DNA from: Niallia taxi
Lineage (GTDB): Bacteria; Bacillota; Bacilli; Bacillales; Cytobacillaceae
Length of the DNA: 64,000 nucleotides
Assembly: GCF_004005475.1 (NCBI RefSeq)
Contig: NZ_RZTZ01000015.1
Coordinates: 1-64,000, forward strand
Direction of reading: 5' to 3'
In this document: piece after piece, positions 36,212 to 46,295 of the stretch
Position numbering within the stretch: the stretch's first letter is position 1
Layout of the letters: the number at the start of each line of letters is the position of its first letter
Program-made: the position numbers and the translations under genes
Notes under the pieces: generated by a model
Told to the model about the DNA's origin: nothing
The model's input: only the letters and a program-made list of their open reading frames with translations
The model's database searches: none

Positions 36212-39200
36212 ATGACGTACAACCAATTAGCTAAAGCACAAGGTCTATACCGACCTGAATTTGAACATGATGCGTGTGGAATCGGGTTATTTGCTCATAT
36301 TAAGGGGATGGCAACTCACGACATCGTTTCAAAAGGACTAAGCATGCTTTGTAAACTAGATCATCGCGGCGGTCAAGGTAGCGATCCGTTAACAGGAGAC
36401 GGCTCAGGATTAATGGTTCAAATACCAGATGCTTTTTTCCGCAAGGAGATAGTGGATTTTGAATTGCCTGAACGAGGACAATATGGTGTCGGAATGGTTT
36501 TCTTTTCAAAGGATGATCCAAACAGACATGAAATTGAGAATAAAATCAATGAATATATTGAGCTTGAGGGCCAGGAGCTTCTCGGGTGGAGAACAGTACC
36601 TACAGATGTCAGAAAAATCGGAAAAGTCGCTCAAAAGAGCTGTCCAGTTATTCGACAAGTATTTATAAAAAATAATAATGGGTTAGAGAAGCTTGGTTTT
36701 GAACGCAAGCTTTATATTATCCGTAAATTGTCTGAAAATTGGGGCAAGACTGAAGAAAGAGACTTTTATTTCGCAAGTCTTTCCACAAGCACAATCGTAT
36801 ATAAAGGGCTTTTAACATCAGATCAGGTGGAAACATTTTATCTTGATGTGCAAGACCCGGAATTTGTTTCTGCATTCTCAATCGTTCATTCACGTTTCAG
36901 TACAAATACATTCCCAAGCTGGGAAAGAGCCCATCCAAACCGCTATTTAATCCATAATGGTGAAATAAATACACTGCGCGGTAACTTTAATGGGATGAAG
37001 GCAAGAGAGCAGCAATTCGTTTCCGAAGCTTTCGGTGATGACCTGCAAAAGATACTTCCGATTTTGGATGCAAACGGAAGTGACTCATCCGTATTTGATA
37101 ATGCTTTAGAATTCTTTATCCTTTCAGGACGCAAGCCGGCACATGCAGCAATGATGCTTATTCCTGAACCTTGGACAGAGAACCCGCATGTAACAGGTGA
37201 AAAAAGAGCATTTTATGAGTTTCATAGTGCAATGATGGAGCCTTGGGATGGACCAATGGCAATCACATTTACAGACGGAAATCAAATCGGAGCAATCCTT
37301 GACCGAAACGGCTTACGTCCAGCACGTTATTATGTAACAAAAGATGATTATATTGTATTTTCTTCTGAAGTGGGTGTTATCCCTGTAGAAGAAGAAAATA
37401 TTCTTTATAAAGACCGTTTAAGTCCAGGTAAGATGCTGTTAATCGACTTAGAGGAAGGCAGAATTATTTCCGACGAAGAGTTGAAAGGACAAATCGCAAC
37501 AGAGCATCCTTATGAACAGTGGCTTTCAGAGGTTGTTAAACTTGAAACACCAGAAAAAGAAGAAGCAGAAACTTTCCAAGACTTACTGATAAGACAGAAG
37601 GCTTTCGGTTACACATATGAAGACATTCAGAAGAACCTTTTACCAGTTGTATTGGAAGGAAAAGATCCAATCGGTTCAATGGGTAATGATACACCGCTTG
37701 CTGTGTTGTCTGATAAATCTCAATCATTGTTCAGCTACTTCAAGCAGCTGTTCGCACAAGTAACTAATCCTCCTATTGATGCTATCAGGGAGCATATGGT
37801 TACATCCACATTGACATGGTTAGGAGCTGAGAGTAATCTCTTGCATCCAACCGCAGAAAATTGCCATCGCATTCAGCTGCAGGGGCCAATCCTTTCTAAC
37901 GGGGAAATCAGTCAATTAAAAGCAAATAAGCTTAATGGCTTTACTGCACAAAGTTTTTCGGCAATTTTTACAGAAAATTTAGAAGAAAGTCTACAAGCAA
38001 TATTAAAACAGGCTGAAGCTGCGATATCAAATGGTGTGAGCTTGCTTGTATTAACAGATAGAGAAATGAATAAAGAGCAAAAGGCAATTCCTGTTCTTTT
38101 GGCAGTCAGTGCACTGCATCAGCATTTAATTGATAAAGGGCTTCGCTCTAAAGCTAGCATTATCGTTGAATCCGGAGAAACAAGAGAAGTTCATCACTTC
38201 GCCAGCCTAATTGGATTTGGAGCAGATGCAATTAATCCATATTTAGTGTATGCGACATACCAAAAGGCAATAGAGGACGAATTACTCAACATCTCCTATG
38301 AGGAAGCTGTATCACGCTATAATCAAGTTATTACTGAGGGTGTTGTTAAAGTAATGTCCAAAATGGGCATCTCAACAGTGCAAAGCTATCGCGGCGCACA
38401 AATTTTTGAGGCTGTCGGAATTGGTCAGGAAGTGATTGATAAATACTTTGCAGGAACAGTATCGCAATTAGGCGGAATTGGTATGGAAACAATCGCTAAG
38501 GAGGCAGCAGATAAACATAATGCTGCATATACGAACACTTACGATGAAAGCTTAGATTCTGGAAGTGAATTCCAATGGAGAAAAGGCGGAGAGCACCATG
38601 CCTTTAACCCGAAGACCATTCATACATTGCAATGGGCATGCAGAAGAGCAGATTACGGCTTATTTAAGCAGTATTCTGATGCAGCTAATGAAGAAAGACT
38701 GAGCTTTTTAAGAAACTTGTTTGCCTTTTCTTCCAATCAAAAATCGATTGCACTGGAAGAAGTCGAATCGGTTGAATCAATCGTCAAAAGATTTAAAACG
38801 GGGGCAATGTCCTTCGGTTCATTAAGCAAGGAAGCGCATGAAACATTGGCAATTGCTATGAACCGTCTTGGCGGAAGTTCAAACAGTGGTGAGGGTGGAG
38901 AGGATCCAGCTCGCTATGAATTAGATATGAATGGCGATAATAGAATCAGCGCAATTAAACAAATAGCATCAGGCCGTTTTGGTGTAAAAAGTCATTACTT
39001 AATTAATGCAAGAGAACTGCAAATTAAAATGGCACAAGGGGCAAAACCTGGAGAAGGCGGACAGCTTCCAGGCAATAAGGTGTACCCATGGGTTGCTGAT
39101 GTGAGGGGTTCAACTCCTGGTGTTGGTTTGATTTCACCGCCGCCGCATCATGATATTTATTCAATTGAGGATTTGGCTCAGCTTATCCATGATTTAAAAA

Positions 39201-40765
39201 ATTCGAATCGTGATGCTCGTATAAGTGTCAAGCTTGTTTCTAAAGGTGGAATTGGCACAATTGCTGCAGGTGTGGCAAAAGGTGCTGCAGATGTCATCGT
39301 TGTGAGCGGCTATGATGGTGGTACTGGTGCATCACCAAAAACTAGTATTAAGCATACGGGTCTTCCTTGGGAGCTAGGGTTAGCAGAGGCTCATCAAACA
39401 TTGATGCTGAATGGATTAAGAAGCAGAGTTGTCTTGGAAACAGACGGCAAGCTGATGACAGGTAAAGATGTTGTGCTTGCAGCATTGCTGGGTGCAGAGG
39501 AATTCGGTTTTGCAACTGCTCCGCTTATCGTTTTAGGCTGTGTTATGATGCGTGCATGTCATTTGGATACTTGCCCTGTCGGCATTGCGACACAAAATCC
39601 AGATCTTCGATACAAGTTTGCTGGCGACCCAGATCATGTAGTGAACTTCATGCGTTTTGTGGCAGAAGAGGTTAGAGAGCTTATGGCTCAATTAGGCTTC
39701 CGCACTGTTGATGAAATGGTAGGAAGAACAGACGTGTTAACTGTCGGTGAAGCAGCGAAGAACCACTGGAAAGCGAAGGATTTAGATTTGACTAAACTTC
39801 TTTACCAAGTGGAAGGACAAAGAACATTCCAAACACCGCAAAATCATAAAATTGACGAAAGTATTGATATGAGAAAAATCCTTCCTGCAGTGGAAAAAGC
39901 AATCCACAGCGGGGAAGCAATCGATTTGCACTATCATGTGCGTAACACAGACCGTGTTATCGGGACGATTGTCGGAAGTGAAATTTCCAAGAAATACGGT
40001 GAAAAAGGGCTTCCAGAGGATACAATCAATTTGCATTTATCTGGTTCTGCTGGCCAGAGCTTAGGTGCGTACATTCCAAAAGGATTGACAATCCGCTTGA
40101 ACGGCGATGTGAATGATTATGTAGGAAAAGGTTTGTCAGGCGGAAAGATTTCCATTACTACACCATCTGTTGAGTCGTTTTCAGCACAGGATAATGTTAT
40201 TGCAGGAAATGTGGCATTTTACGGTGCAACTAGCGGTGAAGCGTTCATTAATGGTAAGGCAGGTGAACGTTTTGCTGTCAGAAACAGTGGTGCAAGCATC
40301 GTTGTTGAGGGTATAGGCGATCACGGATTGGAATATATGACTGGTGGAGAAGTAGTTATCCTTGGAGAAGCAGGCAAAAACTTTGGTGCAGGTATGTCTG
40401 GTGGAATTGCTTATGTACTTCCAAGCGATAAAAACAGCTTTGAAAAGCTTTGCAATATGGAAATGATTTTGCTTGAGGACTTGACAGAAGCAGCTGAAAA
40501 GGACAGAGTAAAGTCGCTAATCAAAAAGCATGCAGACGAAACAGGCAGCTTCGCTGCAAAGCAAGTGTTAGGCAATTGGGAGAAATATATTCACAAGTTC
40601 GTGAAAGTAATTCCGAAGGACTACAAGCGTATGATGAATCAAATCCAAGCAGGAATTAATCTAGGATTATCTCAAGATGAAGCGGAAATGAAGGCATTTG
40701 AAAGCAACTCAAACCAAGGCAAAAAAAAACAGCAAACTACTAAAATGACAGTAGCAGTTCGGTAA
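36212..40765 (+). CDS. gltA: Glutamate synthase (NADPH) large subunit
   Basis: A 1517-residue GOGAT large subunit that forms two glutamates from glutamine and 2-oxoglutarate. The start is ATG 36212 (MTYNQLAKAQGLYRPEF), as in B. subtilis; the catalytic Cys is residue 22 in EHDACGIG, preceded by a 21-residue propeptide that is removed to free the N-terminal nucleophile. The glutaminase domain is followed by the central domain, the FMN barrel (GAKPGEGGQLPG, SPPPHHDIYS) with the 3Fe-4S cysteines in CVMMRACHLDTCPVGIATQ, and the C-terminal GXGXG beta-helix (DHGLEYMTGGEVVILG). It is complete and co-transcribed with gltB. Confidence 0.97.
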   Translation: MTYNQLAKAQGLYRPEFEHDACGIGLFAHIKGMATHDIVSKGLSMLCKLDHRGGQGSDPLTGDGSGLMVQIPDAFFRKEIVDFELPERGQYGVGMVFFSKDDPNRHEIENKINEYIELEGQELLGWRTVPTDVRKIGKVAQKSCPVIRQVFIKNNNGLEKLGFERKLYIIRKLSENWGKTEERDFYFASLSTSTIVYKGLLTSDQVETFYLDVQDPEFVSAFSIVHSRFSTNTFPSWERAHPNRYLIHNGEINTLRGNFNGMKAREQQFVSEAFGDDLQKILPILDANGSDSSVFDNALEFFILSGRKPAHAAMMLIPEPWTENPHVTGEKRAFYEFHSAMMEPWDGPMAITFTDGNQIGAILDRNGLRPARYYVTKDDYIVFSSEVGVIPVEEENILYKDRLSPGKMLLIDLEEGRIISDEELKGQIATEHPYEQWLSEVVKLETPEKEEAETFQDLLIRQKAFGYTYEDIQKNLLPVVLEGKDPIGSMGNDTPLAVLSDKSQSLFSYFKQLFAQVTNPPIDAIREHMVTSTLTWLGAESNLLHPTAENCHRIQLQGPILSNGEISQLKANKLNGFTAQSFSAIFTENLEESLQAILKQAEAAISNGVSLLVLTDREMNKEQKAIPVLLAVSALHQHLIDKGLRSKASIIVESGETREVHHFASLIGFGADAINPYLVYATYQKAIEDELLNISYEEAVSRYNQVITEGVVKVMSKMGISTVQSYRGAQIFEAVGIGQEVIDKYFAGTVSQLGGIGMETIAKEAADKHNAAYTNTYDESLDSGSEFQWRKGGEHHAFNPKTIHTLQWACRRADYGLFKQYSDAANEERLSFLRNLFAFSSNQKSIALEEVESVESIVKRFKTGAMSFGSLSKEAHETLAIAMNRLGGSSNSGEGGEDPARYELDMNGDNRISAIKQIASGRFGVKSHYLINARELQIKMAQGAKPGEGGQLPGNKVYPWVADVRGSTPGVGLISPPPHHDIYSIEDLAQLIHDLKNSNRDARISVKLVSKGGIGTIAAGVAKGAADVIVVSGYDGGTGASPKTSIKHTGLPWELGLAEAHQTLMLNGLRSRVVLETDGKLMTGKDVVLAALLGAEEFGFATAPLIVLGCVMMRACHLDTCPVGIATQNPDLRYKFAGDPDHVVNFMRFVAEEVRELMAQLGFRTVDEMVGRTDVLTVGEAAKNHWKAKDLDLTKLLYQVEGQRTFQTPQNHKIDESIDMRKILPAVEKAIHSGEAIDLHYHVRNTDRVIGTIVGSEISKKYGEKGLPEDTINLHLSGSAGQSLGAYIPKGLTIRLNGDVNDYVGKGLSGGKISITTPSVESFSAQDNVIAGNVAFYGATSGEAFINGKAGERFAVRNSGASIVVEGIGDHGLEYMTGGEVVILGEAGKNFGAGMSGGIAYVLPSDKNSFEKLCNMEMILLEDLTEAAEKDRVKSLIKKHADETGSFAAKQVLGNWEKYIHKFVKVIPKDYKRMMNQIQAGINLGLSQDEAEMKAFESNSNQGKKKQQTTKMTVAVR

Positions 40766-40781
40766 GAAAGGAGAGATACAA

Positions 40782-42272
40782 TTGGGTAAAGCGACGGGGT
40801 TTATGGAATATAAAAGAGAGGAAGCGGAAGAACGGTCTCCACTCTCCCGCATTAACGATTTTAAAAAGTATTCTGCTCCTTTCTCAGACGAGGCGCTAAG
40901 CAGACAGGGCGCAAGATGTATGGATTGTGCAACACCATTTTGCCATATCGGGATGGAAATCGGAGGAAGCACCTCCGGTTGCCCGATTCATAATTTAATA
41001 CCAGAGTGGAATGATCTTGTTTATAGAGGCAGATGGAAGGATGCACTTGACCGTTTGTTAAAAACAAATAATTTCCCTGAATTTACAGGAGCAGCCTGTC
41101 CGGCACCATGTGAAGGCTCATGTACTGTTGCCATCTCAGATCCTGCAGTAGCAATCAAAAATATTGAAAGAACGATTATTGATAAAGGGTTTGAAAACGG
41201 CTGGATTTCACCAAGAATTCCACAAAAGCGCACAGGCAAAAAAGTCGCAATTGTCGGAAGCGGTCCTGCTGGTCTGGCTAGCGCTGATCAGCTTAACCAG
41301 GCTGGCCACTCTGTCACAGTGTTCGAACGCTCTGACCGTGCTGGCGGTTTACTGATGTATGGGATTCCAAACATGAAATTGGAGAAAAAGGATGTAGAAA
41401 GAAGAGTCAATCTTTTGACACAGGAAGGTATTGATTTCGTTACAAACACAGAAATCGGCAAGGATATCACAGCAGAAGAGCTTAAGGCTCAATTTGATGC
41501 AGTAATCCTATGTACTGGTGCTCAAAAGCAGAGAGACTTAAAGATAGAAGGCAGAGAATCAGATGGCGTTCATTTTGCGATGGATTATTTAACACAATCA
41601 ACGAAAAGTCTGCTTGATCCAAGTGTCGGAACTCCAGAAATCAATGCAGAAGGTAAAGACGTAATTGTTATCGGCGGCGGTGATACTGGGGCAGACTGTG
41701 TTGCTACAGCTCTTCGTCAAAAATGTAAAACAGTAGTTCAGTTCGGTAAGCATCCACAATTAGGATTAGCACGCGCTACTGAAAATATGTGGCCTGCTTT
41801 CCCGCATGTGTTCACATTGGATTATGCTTATGAGGAAGCACAGCAGAAATTCGGCAGAGATCCAAGAGAGTACAGCATCCAAACAACAAAATTAGTGAGT
41901 GATGAAGAAGGAAAACTGAAGGAGCTTCATACTGTGCAAATGGAAAAAATCAGACAAGAAGACGGCAGATTCCTTTTTAAAGAAGTACCAGGAACAGAAA
42001 AAGTTTGGCCAGCACAGCTAGTGTTTATTGCAATCGGCTTTGAAGGTCCTGAACAGCCTGTACTTGCGCAGTTCGGTGTAGATACATTAAATACGAGAAT
42101 TGCTGCTAAATATGGCAATTTCGAAACAAATGTAGAAGGTGTATTCGCAGCAGGTGACGCAAGAAGAGGGCAAAGCTTAATCGTTTGGGCAATAAATGAA
42201 GGCAGAGAAGTTGCATATAAAGTAGATCAATATTTAATGGGCGCTTCATGCTTACCAACAGTTAATGCTTAA
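40782..42272 (+). CDS. gltB: Glutamate synthase (NADPH) small subunit
   Basis: A 496-residue FAD/4Fe-4S subunit that takes electrons from NADPH and passes them to GltA. The N-terminal cysteine clusters are CMDCATPFCHIG, GCPIHN and the AACPAPCEGSCT group. The FAD loop is VAIVGSGPAGLASADQL, the NADPH loop VIVIGGGDTGADCVATALR, and GVFAAGDARRGQSLIVWAI ends the fold. The start codon is TTG at 40782 with AAAGGAGAG upstream. It follows gltA by 16 bases and ends in a terminator. Confidence 0.96.
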   Translation: MGKATGFMEYKREEAEERSPLSRINDFKKYSAPFSDEALSRQGARCMDCATPFCHIGMEIGGSTSGCPIHNLIPEWNDLVYRGRWKDALDRLLKTNNFPEFTGAACPAPCEGSCTVAISDPAVAIKNIERTIIDKGFENGWISPRIPQKRTGKKVAIVGSGPAGLASADQLNQAGHSVTVFERSDRAGGLLMYGIPNMKLEKKDVERRVNLLTQEGIDFVTNTEIGKDITAEELKAQFDAVILCTGAQKQRDLKIEGRESDGVHFAMDYLTQSTKSLLDPSVGTPEINAEGKDVIVIGGGDTGADCVATALRQKCKTVVQFGKHPQLGLARATENMWPAFPHVFTLDYAYEEAQQKFGRDPREYSIQTTKLVSDEEGKLKELHTVQMEKIRQEDGRFLFKEVPGTEKVWPAQLVFIAIGFEGPEQPVLAQFGVDTLNTRIAAKYGNFETNVEGVFAAGDARRGQSLIVWAINEGREVAYKVDQYLMGASCLPTVNA

Positions 42273-42281
42273 CATAGAAAT

Positions 42282-42312
42282 GGTATCCCTTAATTGGGAT
42301 GCCCTTTTTTTT
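42282..42312 (+). terminator. Terminator of gltAB
   Basis: GGTATCCC (42282-42289) pairs with GGGATGCC (42296-42303), one wobble, then T9. Confidence 0.9.
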
Positions 42313-42497
42313 ATAAAAAAGCATATTTTTTTCCGAAAAAGGGTAAAAAATTGAAAATGTGTTTATCCTTTTTCATCTTAAGTATATAATAGTAAAAAAA
42401 TTAATGGCAGTCCTATATATGTATCAATGATTTATGTATTTTCTACAACGATAACAACATAATTGTAGGTGCTTGCTTATAAGGGGAGTGTCGACTT

Positions 42498-43016
42498 TTG
42501 AGAGATGTAAAACTAACAGATATTTTTAACCACCATATTGCGCAAAAGTATATCACCCGTTCAGGCCTGGCACATGCTCTTGCTGTTGCCTATCATGCAT
42601 TTGAATTGGCTAAGGAAAAAAAGGTAGATGTTGATATTGCTGCAAAAGCAGGATTTCTTCATGATATTGGTCATTACACTTGGTATAAGGATGGAAAATG
42701 GGATTATCAATTGTATAAAAAAAATGATATACATCCCATAAAAGGGGCTGAAAGGGCACATAAACTGCTGATCAGGCTTGGTGAAAATCCAGTCAAAGCA
42801 AAGGAAATTGCCCTCGCTGTCCTGTTTCATACTGACAGCTTCCTGCCTGGAGGAAGTGTTACTTTAACTGCGCTGCAGCAGATCGTTAAAGCAGCAGACG
42901 AAAAAGACGAAGAGCCAGGCGGGCATCATCATTATCGTACTGTCAGTCTTAAAAAAGCACTCGATAGTCTTAAGGTGCTTGATGAAAAAATAGATAAGCA
43001 TTTAGCGCAAGAATAA
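42498..43016 (+). CDS. HD-domain hydrolase
   Basis: A 172-residue HD phosphohydrolase-type protein. The metal site is seen as HALAVAYHAFELA with a first His, AGFLHDIGHYTWYKDG with the HD pair, and AVLFHTDSF. The C-terminus has a second Lys-rich helix. The start codon is TTG 42498 (AGGGGAG further upstream). HD proteins of this size hydrolyse nucleotides or nucleotide-like phosphates; I cannot tell which. It stands alone, 225 bases after gltB and just before a terminator. Confidence 0.8.
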   Translation: MRDVKLTDIFNHHIAQKYITRSGLAHALAVAYHAFELAKEKKVDVDIAAKAGFLHDIGHYTWYKDGKWDYQLYKKNDIHPIKGAERAHKLLIRLGENPVKAKEIALAVLFHTDSFLPGGSVTLTALQQIVKAADEKDEEPGGHHHYRTVSLKKALDSLKVLDEKIDKHLAQE

Positions 43017-43024
43017 TGGTTAAA

Positions 43025-43072
43025 AAAAGCGGCAGAGACATAGGCGGAAATGCCTTTTTCTCTGCCGCTTTG
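43025..43072 (+). terminator. Long hairpin terminator of the HD gene
   Basis: AAAGCGGCAGAGA (43026-43038) pairs with TCTCTGCCGCTTT (43059-43071), with an inner AGGC/GCCT stem. Confidence 0.85.
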
Positions 43073-43142
43073 TCCATTTTTTGTATAAAGCATGCCTGTT
43101 CATAAAATAATAATGATAGATCTAACGAACAGGAGATTTATT

Positions 43143-43607
43143 ATGACCGCTAAAGTAATTCTATATATAAGCTTGTTTTTACCATGGTTTACGTTGCTGT
43201 TTGCCAAAAAGCAGCGCATAAAAAAATATATACCAGTAATTATTCTTACTTGCTTATTAATGACAATCATTTTTCAAATAGCGTATCAATACAACTGGTG
43301 GGTGATTCATACATATATCGTTCCATGGGGTTATATGATAGACGTTAGCTTTGCATATGGACTTTTTCCAGTTGGTACGTTTTGGATTTTTTATTTCACA
43401 AGTGGGCGCTTCATTTTATTTACAATTACAAATTTGCTTATGGATGCTATTATGGCGTATGTCGTGTTACCATTGCTTATGAAGCTAGGCATTGCAGAGT
43501 ACAAGCTGATTGCAAGCTGGCAGTATTTTTTAATCATGTATGGAATTTCCTATATTATCTATGGCTATCATATTTGGCAAAAGAAGATTTACAAAGAAGA
43601 CGCTTAA
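43143..43607 (+). CDS. Integral membrane protein of unknown function (154 aa)
   Basis: I use ATG 43143 (ACAGGAG upstream). The 154-residue product has about five hydrophobic helices (near residues 4-18, 27-45, 66-86, 92-115, 126-145) with short basic loops (KKQRIKKY) and many aromatic residues (YNWWVIHTYIVPWGYM). No catalytic or transport motif is recognised. Similar small membrane proteins occur in Bacillaceae, but I cannot name the family. Neighbours give no functional hint. Confidence 0.7.
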   Translation: MTAKVILYISLFLPWFTLLFAKKQRIKKYIPVIILTCLLMTIIFQIAYQYNWWVIHTYIVPWGYMIDVSFAYGLFPVGTFWIFYFTSGRFILFTITNLLMDAIMAYVVLPLLMKLGIAEYKLIASWQYFLIMYGISYIIYGYHIWQKKIYKEDA

Positions 43608-43684
43608 GTCTTCTTTTTTATTTTCCGATATATATTTGATGCTATAATTAATACTCAATACTGAATGTAATAGAAGGGAATACA

Positions 43685-45919
43685 ATGACAAGTACCTCTA
43701 AATATATAAAAGAATGGCAAACAGCCCTTCAGCAAGAAATTAATTATCTTAAAAAGTTTTCTAGTTCAAGGATTGCTTTGTTTAATGGACAGTTCCTGCA
43801 AACAGCGGAGGACTATACATATTATTTTGAAAGCATAGCTTTTGTAAAAATACCTATTGGTTCTTCAGTCGTCCTGCACTGGGGAACGGCAAAAATAAAT
43901 GGCCGTATTTTGTCCTCTGATGGAAAAAGCTTAATAGTTCAAATTGATAAAACAATCGGAGATCATGTGACAGAAGCATTTGTTAGCCACGACCCGTGGG
44001 AGCTTCTCGAACAGTTGATGATCCGCTTTGATACGATAAAAGAAAACAAGACGAAAGTTTCGCGAATTAGCAGGCTCATGAATCCTTCCATGCTTGCTAA
44101 GCACCCACAGGAAATAAGTAAGAATCATGTTCATGAGCTTTCATTAAGAAGCAAATATAATCCAGTAACCTTTGTATGGGGTCCGCCCGGGACTGGAAAA
44201 ACCTATACATTAGCACGGGTTGCTTTGCAGAAATATTGGAAGGGTAAAAGAATTTTACTGCTTTCTCAAAGTAATCAGGCAGTTGACGTTCTTATGAAGG
44301 AAATTACTAGCACTGCAAAAAGCAAGGATCGGTTTAAGCTTGGTGATATTCTTCGTTATGGTGGAAATGGTGGAGAAGTGGAGCTTGCAGAGGAAAAGAT
44401 TACGACAAGTGCACTGCTAGATGAGAAGGATAAAGGATTAGCACTTCAAAAGCAAGAATTGCTGGATGAGAAAAATAAGCTGAAAAAGGACTTAGCCAGA
44501 TCCTTCAGTAGCAGAGATTCACAAAGTCTTCTCACAATGGAAGAACAACTAGCAAGAGTAATGGAGAAAATTCGAAAAAGAGAGCTTCAATTTGTTAAAA
44601 AGGCAATGGTCGTTGGCACTACATTGGCTAAAGCTGCGACAGATGCAACCATATATGAGGATAATTATGACCTTGTTTTGCTTGATGAAGCATCCATGGC
44701 ATATGTCCCGCAAATAGCCTTTGCCGCCTCGCTCGGAAAACGAATGATTGTTTGCGGTGATTTTAAACAGCTTCCGCCAATTGCTGCTAGCAGAAGTGAA
44801 GCGGTGAATAAATGGCTGAAGGAAGACATCTTTAATGCATCTGGTGTTGCTGACAGTGTGGCATCAGGCAAGCTGCACCAGCACTTGCTATTACTGAACG
44901 AGCAGAGGCGTATGCACCCGTCTATTTCTTCTTTTACAAATAAGCATATTTACCATTCCCTTGTAACAGATCATCCAACAGTAGCTCGCTCAAGAAAAGC
45001 CATTACAGAAAAAGCGCCGTTTCCTATGGAAGCAAATATCCTGATGGATACAAGCGGGTTTGGCCATTATAGTGGCTTTGAAAAAGGAACAAAATCAAGA
45101 ACAAATCTTTTTCATATTCTTATAGCATTACAGCTCATGGCCGAAGCATGGAAAAGCGGGATAAAAAGCATTGGATATGTGACACCATACAGAGCGCAAA
45201 GTGAGCTTATGGATGCCGTTGCGTCTGAGCTGTTTCCAAAGCAAATGGCTGACAACAGTTTTCTTGTTGCGACAGTCCATCGATTTCAAGGCAGCGAAAG
45301 GGATATGATTATTTTCGACAGTACAGAAGGTTATCCACATGAGCGTCCAGGCATGCTGCTGCTCGGTAAAGATAGTGAGCGATTATTGAACGTAGCTGTC
45401 ACAAGATCAAAGGGAAAATTTATTCATATTGCCAATTGCGATTTTCTTAGAAAAAGAGTTGGCAGAGACAAAGCTGTCAGAAAGCTTGTTGAACATCAGC
45501 TCGCTGAGAATTTATTAGTGAAGGAAGCGGAAATCGGTACTTGGGTTAAAGCAAGCCACCCTTATGTAAAATGGCAGCATGCCAGAAATGTAAAAGATAT
45601 CTCACAAGATATTAAGCATGCAAAAACAGTATGTATTGTTATGCCTGAAAATAGTAATCCGCCAATTGAATGGCTGCAGCTTCTTGATCATGTGGCAGAA
45701 TATCCAAAATGCAAAATATATGGACAAGCCAAGTGGGCAAAAACAAGAGGAGCTAAAAGCTTACCTTATGATGGCGGGTTCCCTTTCGTCATCATTGATG
45801 AACAAATTGTGTGGATTGGTCATCCCTTGCAGCTTGTGCCAGGGGCGAAGCCACCGTCGATTGCCGTCAGAATGGAGTCAAAACAGCTTGCCGCCTATTT
45901 ACTTAAACAGCTATCTTAA
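43685..45919 (+). CDS. Superfamily I (UPF1/DNA2-like) helicase with C-terminal PLD-like domain
   Basis: A 744-residue ATP-dependent helicase. Motif I is GPPGTGKT near residue 166, motif II LLDEASM near 332, motif III CGDFKQLPPI, motif IV/V YRAQ, and motif VI VAVTRSKGKFI, the AAA_11/AAA_12 layout of DNA2/NAM7/UPF1-type enzymes. An N-terminal beta-rich segment precedes it. The last 110 residues resemble a phospholipase D-type nuclease half (PFVIIDEQIVWIGHP), but the HxK of the HKD motif is absent, so this part may only bind nucleic acid. The substrate (DNA or RNA) is unknown. The gene stands alone. Confidence 0.85.
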   Translation: MTSTSKYIKEWQTALQQEINYLKKFSSSRIALFNGQFLQTAEDYTYYFESIAFVKIPIGSSVVLHWGTAKINGRILSSDGKSLIVQIDKTIGDHVTEAFVSHDPWELLEQLMIRFDTIKENKTKVSRISRLMNPSMLAKHPQEISKNHVHELSLRSKYNPVTFVWGPPGTGKTYTLARVALQKYWKGKRILLLSQSNQAVDVLMKEITSTAKSKDRFKLGDILRYGGNGGEVELAEEKITTSALLDEKDKGLALQKQELLDEKNKLKKDLARSFSSRDSQSLLTMEEQLARVMEKIRKRELQFVKKAMVVGTTLAKAATDATIYEDNYDLVLLDEASMAYVPQIAFAASLGKRMIVCGDFKQLPPIAASRSEAVNKWLKEDIFNASGVADSVASGKLHQHLLLLNEQRRMHPSISSFTNKHIYHSLVTDHPTVARSRKAITEKAPFPMEANILMDTSGFGHYSGFEKGTKSRTNLFHILIALQLMAEAWKSGIKSIGYVTPYRAQSELMDAVASELFPKQMADNSFLVATVHRFQGSERDMIIFDSTEGYPHERPGMLLLGKDSERLLNVAVTRSKGKFIHIANCDFLRKRVGRDKAVRKLVEHQLAENLLVKEAEIGTWVKASHPYVKWQHARNVKDISQDIKHAKTVCIVMPENSNPPIEWLQLLDHVAEYPKCKIYGQAKWAKTRGAKSLPYDGGFPFVIIDEQIVWIGHPLQLVPGAKPPSIAVRMESKQLAAYLLKQLS

Positions 45920-45999
45920 TATTTTTTGATGGACTGTTTACAGCGTTGACGGAAACGATGTATCATTTAAAGGTAGTTGTAATCATAGGAGGGGTATAA

Positions 46000-46206
46000 A
46001 TGACGTTAAAAGACACACTTGCACAAGTTTTAACAAGTGATGAGGCAGTCAGTAAATCAATGGAAACATATGACAGTGAAGGATATATCATAATCGCAGA
46101 CAAGGAAGAACAGCAGCAGGTTCTTTCCAAATTAGAAGAAAATGATTTTTATGTGTATGACGAACAATTTATAGACGGAGTATACCGAATATACATTGAG
46201 TTGTAA
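46000..46206 (+). CDS. Small protein of unknown function (68 aa)
   Basis: A 68-residue acidic protein with a helical first half (TLKDTLAQVLTSDEAVSKS) and a beta-alpha-beta-like second half (GYIIIADKEEQQQVLSKLEENDFYVYDEQFIDGVYRIYIEL). It has no Cys or Trp and no membrane segment. AGGAGGGG lies upstream of the ATG at good spacing. I do not recognise the family. Confidence 0.6.
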   Translation: MTLKDTLAQVLTSDEAVSKSMETYDSEGYIIIADKEEQQQVLSKLEENDFYVYDEQFIDGVYRIYIEL

Positions 46207-46295
46207 TAAAAGGCAGGCAATCATTTAGCTTAAATTTGTTTATTTATATCTCTTTATGTACAATTAATTCGTCAAGTATATTGGAGGTGTAAATA

